The translations under genes were made by a program, and so were the position numbers. Below, piece by piece: positions 7,065 through 14,493 of a DNA stretch of 14,845 nt. The stretch comes from J051 sp040752255. Its GTDB lineage: Bacteria > Armatimonadota > Fimbriimonadia > Fimbriimonadales > ATM1. Position 1 is the first letter of the stretch. Each line of letters opens with the position of its first letter. The stretch spans positions 1-14,845 of the forward strand of contig JBFMFD010000059.1 of the NCBI GenBank assembly GCA_040752255.1, in the 5' to 3' direction. The notes under the pieces are model-generated. The model did no database searches. It worked only from the letters and a program-made list of their open reading frames with translations, and was not told where the DNA came from.

Positions 7065-7766
7065 ATGAGGATCCGCCGAGCAAACGAGCGCGGTCATTTC
7101 GACCACGGTTGGCTCCGCACCTGGCACACCTTCTCCTTCGGCGATTACATGGACCCGAACTGGGTGCGCTTCCGCACGATGCGTGTACTGAACGAGGACA
7201 TCGTCGCCCCGGGAGGGGGGTTCCCCATGCATCCACACCGCGACATGGAGATCATCACGGTCGTCCTGCGCGGCGAACTCGAGCACAGCGACAGCCTGGG
7301 CAACACGCTGCGCGTGACTCCCGGCAAGGTTCAGAAAATGAGCGCCGGGAGCGGCATCGTGCACAGTGAGCGCAACCCCTCCGACTCGGAGGCGGTGCAT
7401 CTGTATCAGATCTGGATCTTCCCCGATGAGAAGGGGCTTGAGCCGTCCTTCCACGAAGTGGACGTGCCAAGCGCCGCTGAAGGATGGACCGTCCTCGCAT
7501 CGAGGGACGCCGCGGCGGGTGGCGCGCCGATACACCAAGACGCGCTCGTCCTACGAGGCGCTCTAGGCGCAGGAGCGGTTCTCGACCACAAGTTGGAATC
7601 CGGGCGGGGCGCGTGGCTCCAGGTCGTCTCCGGCGACGTGCGCCTCGGCGAGGAGCGGCTCTCGGCCGGGGACGGCGCAGGCATAGAAGCAGAGGCTCTC
7701 GAAAGCGGAGCGTTGCGCCTCACCTCTGAAAACGGCGCAGACGTGCTGCTGTTCGACCTCGGATAG
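7065..7766 (+). CDS. Pirin family protein (YhhW-like)
   Basis: 233 residues, the same length class as Escherichia coli YhhW, a bicupin with quercetin 2,3-dioxygenase activity. The N-terminal cupin carries the metal ligands of the family: His56 and His58 in MHPHRDMEI, and His100 and Glu102 in GIVHSERNPS. Other matches are GWLRTWHTFSFGDYMDP near the start, LYQIWIFPDEKGLEPS in the middle, and VLLFDL at the end. Pirins bind iron or a similar metal in the cytoplasm; their physiological role is often redox or stress related. The start 3 bases after the erpA stop has no obvious ribosome binding site, suggesting translational coupling. Confidence 0.9.
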   Translation: MRIRRANERGHFDHGWLRTWHTFSFGDYMDPNWVRFRTMRVLNEDIVAPGGGFPMHPHRDMEIITVVLRGELEHSDSLGNTLRVTPGKVQKMSAGSGIVHSERNPSDSEAVHLYQIWIFPDEKGLEPSFHEVDVPSAAEGWTVLASRDAAAGGAPIHQDALVLRGALGAGAVLDHKLESGRGAWLQVVSGDVRLGEERLSAGDGAGIEAEALESGALRLTSENGADVLLFDLG

Positions 7767-7784
7767 GACCTTATTGTTCGCCTA

Positions 7785-7821
7785 CCGCCTGGAGCGGCAA
7801 TTCTTCGCCGCCAGGTAGCGG
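7785..7821 (+). terminator. GC-rich stem-loop after the pirin gene
   Basis: CCGC-CTGG-(A)-GCGGC pairs with GCCGC-CAGG-(TA)-GCGG around an 8-base loop (7799-7806), about 13 base pairs, starting 18 bases past the pirin stop. Only TTT follows (7825-7827), so termination is likely but not certain. The 3' arm could instead pair with 7832-7836. Confidence 0.55.
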
Positions 7822-7938
7822 CGGTTTGCCTCCGCTGGGTGCTGAACGGGCCGTCCGAGAGCGGGACGGGAATCAGGGAACCTACGCCAGAGCGCCTCGT
7901 ATTACCAACTGGATACTTCTTCCAGAAGGAGGATCACG
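7822..7938 (+). other. Noncoding leader upstream of the HAF-repeat gene
   Basis: No ORF is credible here. It contains a second hairpin (AGCGG 7817-7821 with CCGCT 7832-7836) that competes with the terminator arm, and a third (CCGTCC 7851-7856 with GGACGG 7864-7869). GATACT (7912-7917) is a possible -10 box. No known riboswitch class was recognised. Confidence 0.35.
7926..7932 (+). promoter_or_regulatory. Consensus ribosome binding site of the HAF-repeat gene
   Basis: AAGGAGG lies 6 bases before ATG 7939. It is the strongest site in the window and fixes this start. Confidence 0.8.
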
Positions 7939-8958
7939 ATGGTACTGAATAGTCTACAATATCGGATGATATTCAAGATCCTTTGCGCCGTCATCGTGGG
8001 AGCCGCGACCGTCATCCCTCTTCTGAGAGCGTTCGCAACGTCCATCACATACATTCCAACCTCGCGCCGGACTCTGCAGGACGCCTCTAACGACGGGGCA
8101 GTTCTGTTCTCGAGCTATGGCTCCCTTCCGGGCGCGGTTTGGCATCCGAAGTTCGGCTGGCGCCTCTTCCCCGGCCTCAACCTGTGGATGCCTGCATGGC
8201 CGAAGCGTTTCTCCCCATCCGGGGAGCTGATCTGCGGCTCCATCGGAGACTGGTACAGCTTCGTCTGGGACAGAAGCGGGAGACCCCTCTTTGTGCCTCG
8301 AGAGCTTGGACCCACCGTACGAGCGGTTGCAGACGACGGGACGCTCGCGGCTCAAGACGCCCGTGGTTGGCCTGTGTTGATGCGGCTCGACGGAACGCGA
8401 GAGTTCCTGCCGTACCTGTGGAGGGTTCATGACATGTCGGCGGACGCTTCGGCTTTCGTCGGCTGGGGCATTGTGGCTGGAGAGGCAGCCACAATCCTGC
8501 TGCGCAGCGGAAACCCGGAATTCATACCGAAGCTCCAAGGTGGGCTCGCCATCCCGTACAGCATCTCGGCGGACGGAACGACGGCGGTCGGCTTCGCCCA
8601 AGTCTCTTGGATCGGAGCGGACGGTGGATATCAATACCAGCCGTTCCGCTATCGAGACGGGCGAACGATCCATCTCGGCAGCCTCGGGTTTGGCGGAGTG
8701 GCGAGCGACGTCTCGGCGGACGGCTCCGTTGTGGTCGGCTCATCCCGCTCCAGCAGAGACCGAGAGTTTCACGCGTTCATCTGGACCGAGCGTACGGGAA
8801 TGCTGGACATGAACGAAGTGTTCGCGGACATCCTCGGGCCTGGCGTCACACTGCGCGACGCAATCGCAATCTCTCCTAATGGACGCTATATCGTGGGCCG
8901 CGTTCGCGGCGTTCCTGGGCACGGCGCGTACCTACTGGATACGAGCGACGGCCTGTAG
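7939..8958 (+). CDS. Membrane-anchored or exported HAF-repeat protein
   Basis: 339 residues. Residues about 11-33 form one hydrophobic segment (signal anchor or uncleaved signal). The rest shows the repeat style of the HAF family of extracellular proteins. SADG-type strand units recur at about 167 (SADASAFVGW), 208 (SISADGTTAVGFA), 257 (DVSADGSVVVGSS) and 310 (AISPNGRYIVGRV). HAFIWTERTGMLDM at 278-291 is the diagnostic HAF block. The spacing of 40-53 residues suggests beta-propeller-like blades. Function of the family is unknown; a surface or periplasmic location is inferred. The gene is followed by a strong terminator, so it is probably a single-gene unit. Confidence 0.75.
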   Translation: MVLNSLQYRMIFKILCAVIVGAATVIPLLRAFATSITYIPTSRRTLQDASNDGAVLFSSYGSLPGAVWHPKFGWRLFPGLNLWMPAWPKRFSPSGELICGSIGDWYSFVWDRSGRPLFVPRELGPTVRAVADDGTLAAQDARGWPVLMRLDGTREFLPYLWRVHDMSADASAFVGWGIVAGEAATILLRSGNPEFIPKLQGGLAIPYSISADGTTAVGFAQVSWIGADGGYQYQPFRYRDGRTIHLGSLGFGGVASDVSADGSVVVGSSRSSRDREFHAFIWTERTGMLDMNEVFADILGPGVTLRDAIAISPNGRYIVGRVRGVPGHGAYLLDTSDGL

Positions 8959-8989
8959 GAACCCAAGCGAATCGGGTAGCCTGCGCCAC

Positions 8990-9021
8990 CGGGTCTGCGC
9001 GCACCGCGCCAGACCCGTTTT
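8990..9021 (+). terminator. Intrinsic terminator after the HAF-repeat gene
   Basis: CGGGTCTG (8990-8997) pairs perfectly with CAGACCCG (9010-9017). An inner GCGC/GCGC stem sits around an ACC loop after a one-base bulge, and TTTT (9018-9021) follows. It is the best terminator in the window. It ends 18 bases before the next start codon, so it may also act as an attenuator for the downstream gene. Confidence 0.8.
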
Positions 9022-9039
9022 CTGCGCAAGGGAACCACG

Positions 9040-10200
9040 ATGCCTTACACTTACGCGATTCTCGGCAGCGGCATGCAGGGCACCGCCGCAGCCTACGACC
9101 TCGCCCGATACGGAGACGCCGCCCGAATCCTGATGGGCGACCGAGACCTCGCCTCGGCGGAACGTAACGCAGCGCGCGTCAACTCCCTCGTCGGAAAGGC
9201 GATCTGCGAGCCGATGTTCGTGGACGCGCTCAGCGAGCCTTCCCTGCGAGCGTTCCTCTCGCCGGTTGACGTCGTCCTCTCCTGCGTCCCCTACTGGATG
9301 CACCCTCTCGTGGCTCCCATCGCCATCAACACGGCCACGAGCATGGTGGACATGGGCGGGGACACCGAGGTAACGCTCAAGACGCTGGCCCTCGACGACG
9401 CGGCGAAGGCGGCCAAGGTTACGGTTGTGCCCGATACCGGCTTGGCGCCCGGCCTCGTGAACAGCCTGGCGACGTACCTGATGGCGCAACTCGACGAGGT
9501 GCTCGACGTGCGGATGTACTGCGGCGGCCTGCCGCAGAACCCAAAGCCGCCGTTCAACTACAAACTGGTATTCAACATTGAAGGCCTGGTCGCCGAGTAC
9601 ACCGACCCGGCATTCGCCGTGCGAGACTACAAACTGGCGCGACCGGACGCGCTCAGCGACCTCGAACGACTCGAGTGGGAGGGTCTCGGTGAGATGGAAG
9701 CGTTCGTAACCAGCGGCGGCACCAGCACCGCACCGCTTACGTACGAGGGCAAGGTGCGGACCTATGAGTACAAGACCATCCGCTTCCCTGGCCACTGCGA
9801 GAAGATGCGCCTCTTCAGCGACTGCGGCTTCTGGAGCCAGGAGCCGATTGACGTGGACGGGCATCAAGTGCGACCGCGCGAACTGTGGCACCGCATCATG
9901 GCGGAACGCCTCAGGGACGATGAGGACAAGGACCAAGTGCTCGTCCGTGCGGTTGTAAACGGCAAGATGGACGGCCAGGAGCGTGAACTGCGCGTCGAGA
10001 TTCACGACCGATACGACGACGCAACCGGCTTCTCGGCGATGGAGCGCATGACCGGCTTCCCCACAGCCATCATCGCGTCTGAAATCGCCCGGGGCTCGGT
10101 CGAGCGCGGATGCATACGATACGAGCTCGCCGTGCCCGGCGCGCGGGTCGTCGAGGGTCTTCGCGAGCGCGGCATTCCGATGCGCGAGTCGGGCGATTAG
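9040..10200 (+). CDS. Saccharopine dehydrogenase-fold enzyme, probable L-lysine 6-dehydrogenase
   Basis: 386 residues, the length of bacterial lysine 6-dehydrogenase (about 385). This enzyme oxidises the epsilon-amino group of lysine with NAD(P), giving the semialdehyde that cyclises to piperideine-6-carboxylate. A Rossmann fold begins the protein with GSGMQG (9-14). Blocks shared with the Geobacillus enzyme as I recall it are VPDTGLAPGLVN (130-141), QLDEV (150-154), VFNIEGLVAEYTDP (177-190), TSGGTST (224-230) and YEYKTIRFPGH (242-252). Related family members acting on other amino acids cannot be excluded. Start: ATG with AAGGGA about 6 bases upstream. A terminator lies just before it. It is convergent with the creatininase gene (8-base gap). 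No lysine catabolism partner is next to it. Confidence 0.8.
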   Translation: MPYTYAILGSGMQGTAAAYDLARYGDAARILMGDRDLASAERNAARVNSLVGKAICEPMFVDALSEPSLRAFLSPVDVVLSCVPYWMHPLVAPIAINTATSMVDMGGDTEVTLKTLALDDAAKAAKVTVVPDTGLAPGLVNSLATYLMAQLDEVLDVRMYCGGLPQNPKPPFNYKLVFNIEGLVAEYTDPAFAVRDYKLARPDALSDLERLEWEGLGEMEAFVTSGGTSTAPLTYEGKVRTYEYKTIRFPGHCEKMRLFSDCGFWSQEPIDVDGHQVRPRELWHRIMAERLRDDEDKDQVLVRAVVNGKMDGQERELRVEIHDRYDDATGFSAMERMTGFPTAIIASEIARGSVERGCIRYELAVPGARVVEGLRERGIPMRESGD

Positions 10201-10208
10201 CGACGCCT

Positions 10209-10970
10209 CTATCGGTTCGGCGCGACCATCACGTAGCCTGACGCCATATGGCGGACCGCGTTGACCACTCCCTGCGCCGCCGCCTCGATGAGGGCGGCCC
10301 CGGTTTCAGCGGTGGCAAGAGTCGCATAGCCGAACGACCCCTCTTCGGTTATCTCATCGAACGGCTGAATGAACTTGACCCCGTCGTCGGCGGGCGGCTC
10401 CATCGCTAGGCCATCGTCCCGCAAGCGCTCAGGCCGCACGAGGTCGGGATGCAGGTGCATCATCATGCTCGTCTCCGCCTCGCACGCGTGCCGGATACCC
10501 TTGATAGGTCCTTTGAGGTTCTCGTCGAGCACCGCTTGCGGGATGAGCGAGAAGTAGCCGCAGTGCGCGAGCATGTGACTCGGGTACCGGCGCTTCAGTT
10601 CGCGCAGGGCTAAGCCGTTCGGGTCGGTGTTGCCGCCGTGCCCGTTGACGATGAGAAACCTTCTGAAGCCATGACTCGAGGCGCAGTCCACGACGTCGTA
10701 AAGCACCTGCATGTAGGTCTCTGCGCTCGCGGTAAGCGTCCCTGCCATCGCCATGTGATGCGCGCTGCAGCCGAGCCAGACGCCCGGGAAGAGGAGCACC
10801 TCCTCCGGGCATCTGGACTCAACTATCCGGGCAACGCCCGTGGAAAGGAGGCTGTCGGTGAACAGAGGGAGATGAGGCCCGTGCTGCTCAAGACTGCCTG
10901 TGGGAAGGAGACAGACGGCGTTGCGGTCAAAATCGCGCACGTCCTGCCAGGTCGAGTGGGCGAGCACCAT
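10209..10970 (-). CDS. Creatininase-family amidohydrolase
   Basis: 253 residues from ATG 10970, matching the family's usual 240-260; the frame stays open further upstream, but only inside dnaA. Metal-binding residues of the creatininase fold are visible: Glu28 and His30 in GSLEQHGPHLPLFTD, Asp39, His111 in NGHGGN (109-114), and Glu164/Glu166 in HACEAETSMM. The family hydrolyses cyclic or linear amides (creatinine, formamidopyrimidines, peptide-derived cofactor precursors), so the substrate is open. The dnaA stop and this start are one base apart (TGACATG) and no good ribosome binding site is seen, which suggests translation coupled to dnaA. Such a partner for dnaA is not the usual dnaN. Confidence 0.87.
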   Translation of the reverse strand: MVLAHSTWQDVRDFDRNAVCLLPTGSLEQHGPHLPLFTDSLLSTGVARIVESRCPEEVLLFPGVWLGCSAHHMAMAGTLTASAETYMQVLYDVVDCASSHGFRRFLIVNGHGGNTDPNGLALRELKRRYPSHMLAHCGYFSLIPQAVLDENLKGPIKGIRHACEAETSMMMHLHPDLVRPERLRDDGLAMEPPADDGVKFIQPFDEITEEGSFGYATLATAETGAALIEAAAQGVVNAVRHMASGYVMVAPNR

Positions 10971-10971
10971 G

Positions 10972-12315
10972 TCAGTCCGACCCCAGTTCGCGACGAATCT
11001 GTTGGATGTCGTTCGCCAGATCTTCGTCGGACTCCAGCTGCGAGCGCACCTTCTCGGCAGCATGGAGCACGCTGCTGTGGTGCCGGTTGAAGCGATGGCC
11101 AATGCCCGCGAACGACTCACCGGCGACTTCGCGCATAAGGAACATCGCAACATGCCGCGCGCGCACAAGGCTGCGGATACGGCTCGAGCCGAGCAATGCG
11201 CCACGCGAAACGTCGAAGTGCCTGCAGCAGGCATCAAGAATCTGCTCCCCGGAAACCCGGGGCGACTCCACCCCACCGCCGAACTGGCCATCGAGGACCG
11301 AGCGCGCGAGGTCAATGTCGATTCGGCCATCCAACATGCTGGCGAAGGCAATCACCCGGTTGAAAGCGCCGATGAGCGAGCGCACGTTCGTCGGGCCGTT
11401 GACTGCGATCCACTCAAGCATGTCGGGCGGGCACGGAACCGCCTCCACCTCGGCCTTCGCTTCCAGGATTCTCTTTCGCGTTTCGGTATCGGGGGGTAGG
11501 ACTTCCGCGAGAAGCCCCCCTTCAAACCGAGATCGCAGCCGCTCTTCCAGTGCGGAGAGGGCGTGCGGCGGGCGATCCGCCGCGAGCACGATCTGGCGCC
11601 CCTCTTGGTGCAGTTGGTTGAATGAGTGATATAACTCCTCTGTCGTCTTGCCTCGCTTCTCGATGAACTGGATGTCGTCGAGGAGCCAAACGTTTGCCGA
11701 GCGGATCCTCGAGCGGAACTGGTTGATGCGGCTGCTCTGAAGGGAGTGGATGAACTCCTCGGAAAACTCCTGCGCCGTCATGTAACGAACTACCAACGTC
11801 GGGTGAAGCCGGCCGACCTCGTTCTGTATCGCACGGAGCAGGTGCGTCTTCCCTAGCCCGGAGGGGCCGTAGATGAAGAGCGGATTATACGGCCCCGCCC
11901 CCGGCTCGCGGGCGACCCGCCGCGCCGCATGGAAAGCCAGTTCATTACTACTGCCCACCACGAACCCTTCGAAGGTTTCGGGCGGTGTGCGAACCTCCGT
12001 GATCGCCCGCGCGACGGGCGGCGGCGCGGCCGGCACTGCCCTTTCCACCGGCACGGAGAGGAACTCGATCGAGATCTCTCTGCCGGCGCACTGGTCGAAC
12101 AACTCCTTGACAAGCGGCGCGATGCCATGCTTCTTCAGGCCGACAATGACAAACTGGCTCCCCTTGAGAGCGACGGCGTCCCCTCCGCGCGCCTCGAGTG
12201 CAAGAGGACGGACGAAAGCTGTATGTTTCGCCCTAGGCAGACGTGACTCCAACTCATCGCGCACGCGCTTCCACAGATCTTGAAAGTCTCCGTCAAAAGT
12301 GTATTGGTCCGACAT
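10972..12315 (-). CDS. dnaA: Chromosomal replication initiator DnaA
   Basis: 447 residues from ATG 12315. Domain I (about 11-85) is followed by a short linker. The AAA+ domain has Walker A GPSGLGKT (150-157), Walker B VWLLDD (209-214), sensor 1 LAADRPP (244-250), the arginine finger Arg264 in RLRSRFEGG, and sensor 2 NVRSL (310-314). Domain IV (about 354-447) has the helix-turn-helix signature IGHRFNRHHSSVLHA (405-419). That signature is one residue shorter than the common GxRDHTTVLHA form, with His for Asp at the main base-reading position. An upstream in-frame ATG at 12348 overlaps the -10 box and has no ribosome binding site, so the start is at 12315 (GGGTGGGA upstream is a weak site). dnaN and an oriC-like cluster are absent nearby. 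Confidence 0.95.
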   Translation of the reverse strand: MSDQYTFDGDFQDLWKRVRDELESRLPRAKHTAFVRPLALEARGGDAVALKGSQFVIVGLKKHGIAPLVKELFDQCAGREISIEFLSVPVERAVPAAPPPVARAITEVRTPPETFEGFVVGSSNELAFHAARRVAREPGAGPYNPLFIYGPSGLGKTHLLRAIQNEVGRLHPTLVVRYMTAQEFSEEFIHSLQSSRINQFRSRIRSANVWLLDDIQFIEKRGKTTEELYHSFNQLHQEGRQIVLAADRPPHALSALEERLRSRFEGGLLAEVLPPDTETRKRILEAKAEVEAVPCPPDMLEWIAVNGPTNVRSLIGAFNRVIAFASMLDGRIDIDLARSVLDGQFGGGVESPRVSGEQILDACCRHFDVSRGALLGSSRIRSLVRARHVAMFLMREVAGESFAGIGHRFNRHHSSVLHAAEKVRSQLESDEDLANDIQQIRRELGSD

Positions 12316-12346
12316 GAATTGTCCCACCCTGCCAACGGGGGCGCCC

Positions 12347-12374
12347 ATTATGGCAAACGCGGCGGCTGTGTCAA
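12347..12374 (-). promoter_or_regulatory. Sigma70-type promoter of dnaA
   Basis: On the minus strand a perfect TTGACA (12369-12374) is followed 16 bases later by CATAAT (12347-12352), itself preceded by TGC (extended -10). Transcription should begin near 12340, giving a leader of about 25 bases before ATG 12315. Confidence 0.75.
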
Positions 12375-12443
12375 GTGGGCGCGGACAGATTCATTCGACG
12401 GCGCGCAAAGGTCTCCTTCTGCGACTGTGCAATTCGTTGCGAG

Positions 12444-12449
12444 TATCCT
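12444..12449 (+). promoter_or_regulatory. Possible -10 box of the thiN gene
   Basis: TATCCT lies 8 bases before the thiN ATG, and no ribosome binding site precedes that ATG. If used, the transcript would be leaderless or nearly so. No -35 box is recognised. Confidence 0.3.
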
Positions 12450-12457
12450 CTGCACCC

Positions 12458-13105
12458 ATGTCACGCGCCCTGATTGTGCTCGCCGGAGAGTCGTTCCTGG
12501 ACGACGACGTTCGTGCCTTCGCCGGAGATGACGTACGCCTCATCGCCGCCGACGGGGGCGCGAAGACGCTCCTTTCCCTGGGCATCCAACCTCACGTGGT
12601 CATCGGGGATTTCGACAGCCTGAACGACTCTACGCGAGCCGCCCTGACGACGAAAGAGGTCATCCATGACCCCGACCAGGACGCCACCGACTTCGAGAAG
12701 GCGCTCGGTCACGCCGTTCGGAATCTCGGTGCGCGGCGGCTGGTCGTGCTCGGGGCGGAGGGCGACGAGCCTGACCACCTGCTTGCAGCCTTGAGCGCAG
12801 CCCTTGCGAAGTCGGAACACGCAGACATCCGGTTCGTCCTTCGGCGGAGCATCGTCCATGTCGTTCGGGGACCGGTCAAGCGCACATTTGCGACGTTCAA
12901 CGGGGCGCGTGTCTCCCTCATCCCGCTCGTCCCCACGGACGTGCGCGAAACCGACGGCCTCGAGTGGGACATTGACGCAACCCACCTCAGCTTGGGAGAC
13001 CTCATCAGCATCTCGAATCGGGCGATTGCGCCGGAATTCTCGCTCAGCCTCGGCGTAGGCGCTCTGGCCGTCTTCGTCGAGAGGGGCGACGAGCCACCGT
13101 GGTGA
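12458..13105 (+). CDS. thiN: Thiamine pyrophosphokinase
   Basis: 215 residues, the normal length of this cytoplasmic enzyme, which converts thiamine and ATP to thiamine diphosphate and AMP. Motifs: ADGGAK (31-36), GDFDS (50-54), DATDFEKAL (75-83), PDHLLAAL (105-112), and the C-terminal DGLEWDID and LSLGDLISISN (177-187). The usual GxRxDH loop reads GDEPDH (102-107), so the common Arg is missing. The frame extends upstream to 12299, but that part overlaps the dnaA start and leader on the other strand; ATG 12458 gives the family N-terminus (RALIVLAG). It overlaps the symporter start by 4-7 bases. No TPP riboswitch was recognised in the 142-base divergent gap with dnaA. Confidence 0.88.
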   Translation: MSRALIVLAGESFLDDDVRAFAGDDVRLIAADGGAKTLLSLGIQPHVVIGDFDSLNDSTRAALTTKEVIHDPDQDATDFEKALGHAVRNLGARRLVVLGAEGDEPDHLLAALSAALAKSEHADIRFVLRRSIVHVVRGPVKRTFATFNGARVSLIPLVPTDVRETDGLEWDIDATHLSLGDLISISNRAIAPEFSLSLGVGALAVFVERGDEPPW

Positions 13106-14493
13106 CCGTCTCGCTGAGTGGTTGGGACTATCTTGTGCTCGCCCTCATGGCGGCGGGCATCCTGTTGCTCGGCTTCAGCGCCCGACTTCGCGAGAACACG
13201 ACGCTGCAACTCATCGCAGCGGGCAGGAGCCTCACGCTGCCGCTGTTCATCGCCACGCTCGTCACCACCTGGTACGGCGGCATCCTCGGCGTGGGGGAGG
13301 CGTTCGACTGGTACGGCGTCGCGACCTGGGTGCTCATCGGGATGCCCTACTACGTTTTCGGAGCCGCGTACGCCCTGCTCCTCGCACCGAGGGTTCGCGC
13401 CGAGGCAGCCATCTCCTTGCCGGAACGATTCGAGCAGCGCTTCGGCAAGACGACCGCCGTCCTCGGCGCCCTGATCCTGCTCGTGCTCGGCGCGCCGGGG
13501 GCGCACATCCTGATGCTGGGGAATCTGCTCCAGATGCTGACAGGGATGAGCTTCGTGGTCGCCGTTCTACTCGGCGCGCTCGGTGGAACGCTGTTTCTGT
13601 ATCGCGGCGGCTTGCTCGCCGACGCGAGGAGCAACCTACTCGCGTTCACGATGATGTACGTCTCGTTTGGGCTGATTCTCCTTCTCTCCGTCCTGCAGTT
13701 CGGCGCACCCAACCTCGACGCGCTGCCCGAAGCTCACCGCTCTTGGGATGCGGGGAAGGGTGCGCTGTTCGTGCTTGGCTGGGTGCTGGTCGGTTCTTGG
13801 ACTTTTGTTGATCCAGGCTTTCACCAGCGCGTCGCCGCCGCTCGCGCTCCGGAGACTTCGCGCAGGGGTGTGCTTCTCTCGGTGGGGTTCTGGATGTTAT
13901 TCGACCTTCTGTCGATCGGCACGGCTTGGTATGCCTATCAAGAGATGGGGGGAGGGCTTGGAACAGCGCTCTTCCCCGCGTATGCCGACCGCATCCTTCC
14001 GGCGGGGGCGAAGGGGCTGTTTTTCGCCGGAGTGTTCGGCGTCATCGTGTCTGCAATGGTTGGCTACACGCTTGTAACCGGCGGCACGATAGGTAGAGAC
14101 CTACTCGGGCGGCTGGCCGGCACCGAGGAGCGCCGGGTGCTCTTTACGCGCCTCGGCATCGCCCTGGCGACGCTCGTCGGCATCGCCCTTGCGCTGGGGC
14201 TGAAGAGCGTCGTCGCGATTTGGTGGGATGTTGCCAGCGTCGCCATCCCGGGCCTGCTGATTCCCACGGTGGCCGCCTACGTGCCCCGTATGCGCTTGTG
14301 TGGCGCGACAGCGACCGCCTCGCTCCTGCTCGGCTCTGGCGGCGCCCTAACGTGGTACGCGCTTCAGCGGGGCGCGTGGGTGCCGACGGCGGATGAGGGC
14401 GGCGTGCTGCCGATGTACGTGGGCTTCGCCGCCTCGGCAGTCCCAGTGCTGGTGGAGGCCGCCACTGCTCGCCTCCGCCATCGCACTTCCTGA
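13099..14493 (+). CDS. Sodium:solute symporter family transporter
   Basis: 464 residues with about 13 hydrophobic helices, as in the SSF family (TC 2.A.21), inner-membrane carriers that import a solute with sodium. Family signs include AGRSLTLP (41-48) after helix 1, WYGGILGVGEAFDWYG (58-73), DPGFHQRVAAARAPETSRRG (238-257), and GRDLL (332-336) after the helix 8 region. In that helix Ser318 fits the first sodium-site serine, and Ala319 appears in place of the second. Start: GTG at 13099, or the adjoining GTG at 13102, which gives a GTGA overlap with the thiN stop; a GAGGGG lies 12 bases upstream. The overlap suggests the substrate may relate to thiamine, but this is inferred from position only. 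Confidence 0.88.
   Translation: MVTVSLSGWDYLVLALMAAGILLLGFSARLRENTTLQLIAAGRSLTLPLFIATLVTTWYGGILGVGEAFDWYGVATWVLIGMPYYVFGAAYALLLAPRVRAEAAISLPERFEQRFGKTTAVLGALILLVLGAPGAHILMLGNLLQMLTGMSFVVAVLLGALGGTLFLYRGGLLADARSNLLAFTMMYVSFGLILLLSVLQFGAPNLDALPEAHRSWDAGKGALFVLGWVLVGSWTFVDPGFHQRVAAARAPETSRRGVLLSVGFWMLFDLLSIGTAWYAYQEMGGGLGTALFPAYADRILPAGAKGLFFAGVFGVIVSAMVGYTLVTGGTIGRDLLGRLAGTEERRVLFTRLGIALATLVGIALALGLKSVVAIWWDVASVAIPGLLIPTVAAYVPRMRLCGATATASLLLGSGGALTWYALQRGAWVPTADEGGVLPMYVGFAASAVPVLVEAATARLRHRTS

Noticed and set aside
6528..7538. Minus-strand open frame of 336 codons
   Set aside because: It covers erpA and most of the pirin gene in antisense, with no recognisable domain.
7767..7870. GGTAGCGG-type segment resembling the 3' part of a c-di-GMP-I riboswitch
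   Set aside because: The conserved 5' blocks of that riboswitch are missing; the segment is explained by the stem-loop after the pirin gene.
8932..10005. Minus-strand open frame of 357 codons
   Set aside because: Antisense to the lysine dehydrogenase-like gene, whose product has clear family blocks; the opposite frame is an effect of high GC codon use.
12316..12457. Origin of replication next to dnaA
   Set aside because: The gap is GC-rich, has no DnaA boxes or AT-rich unwinding stretch, and is filled by promoter elements.
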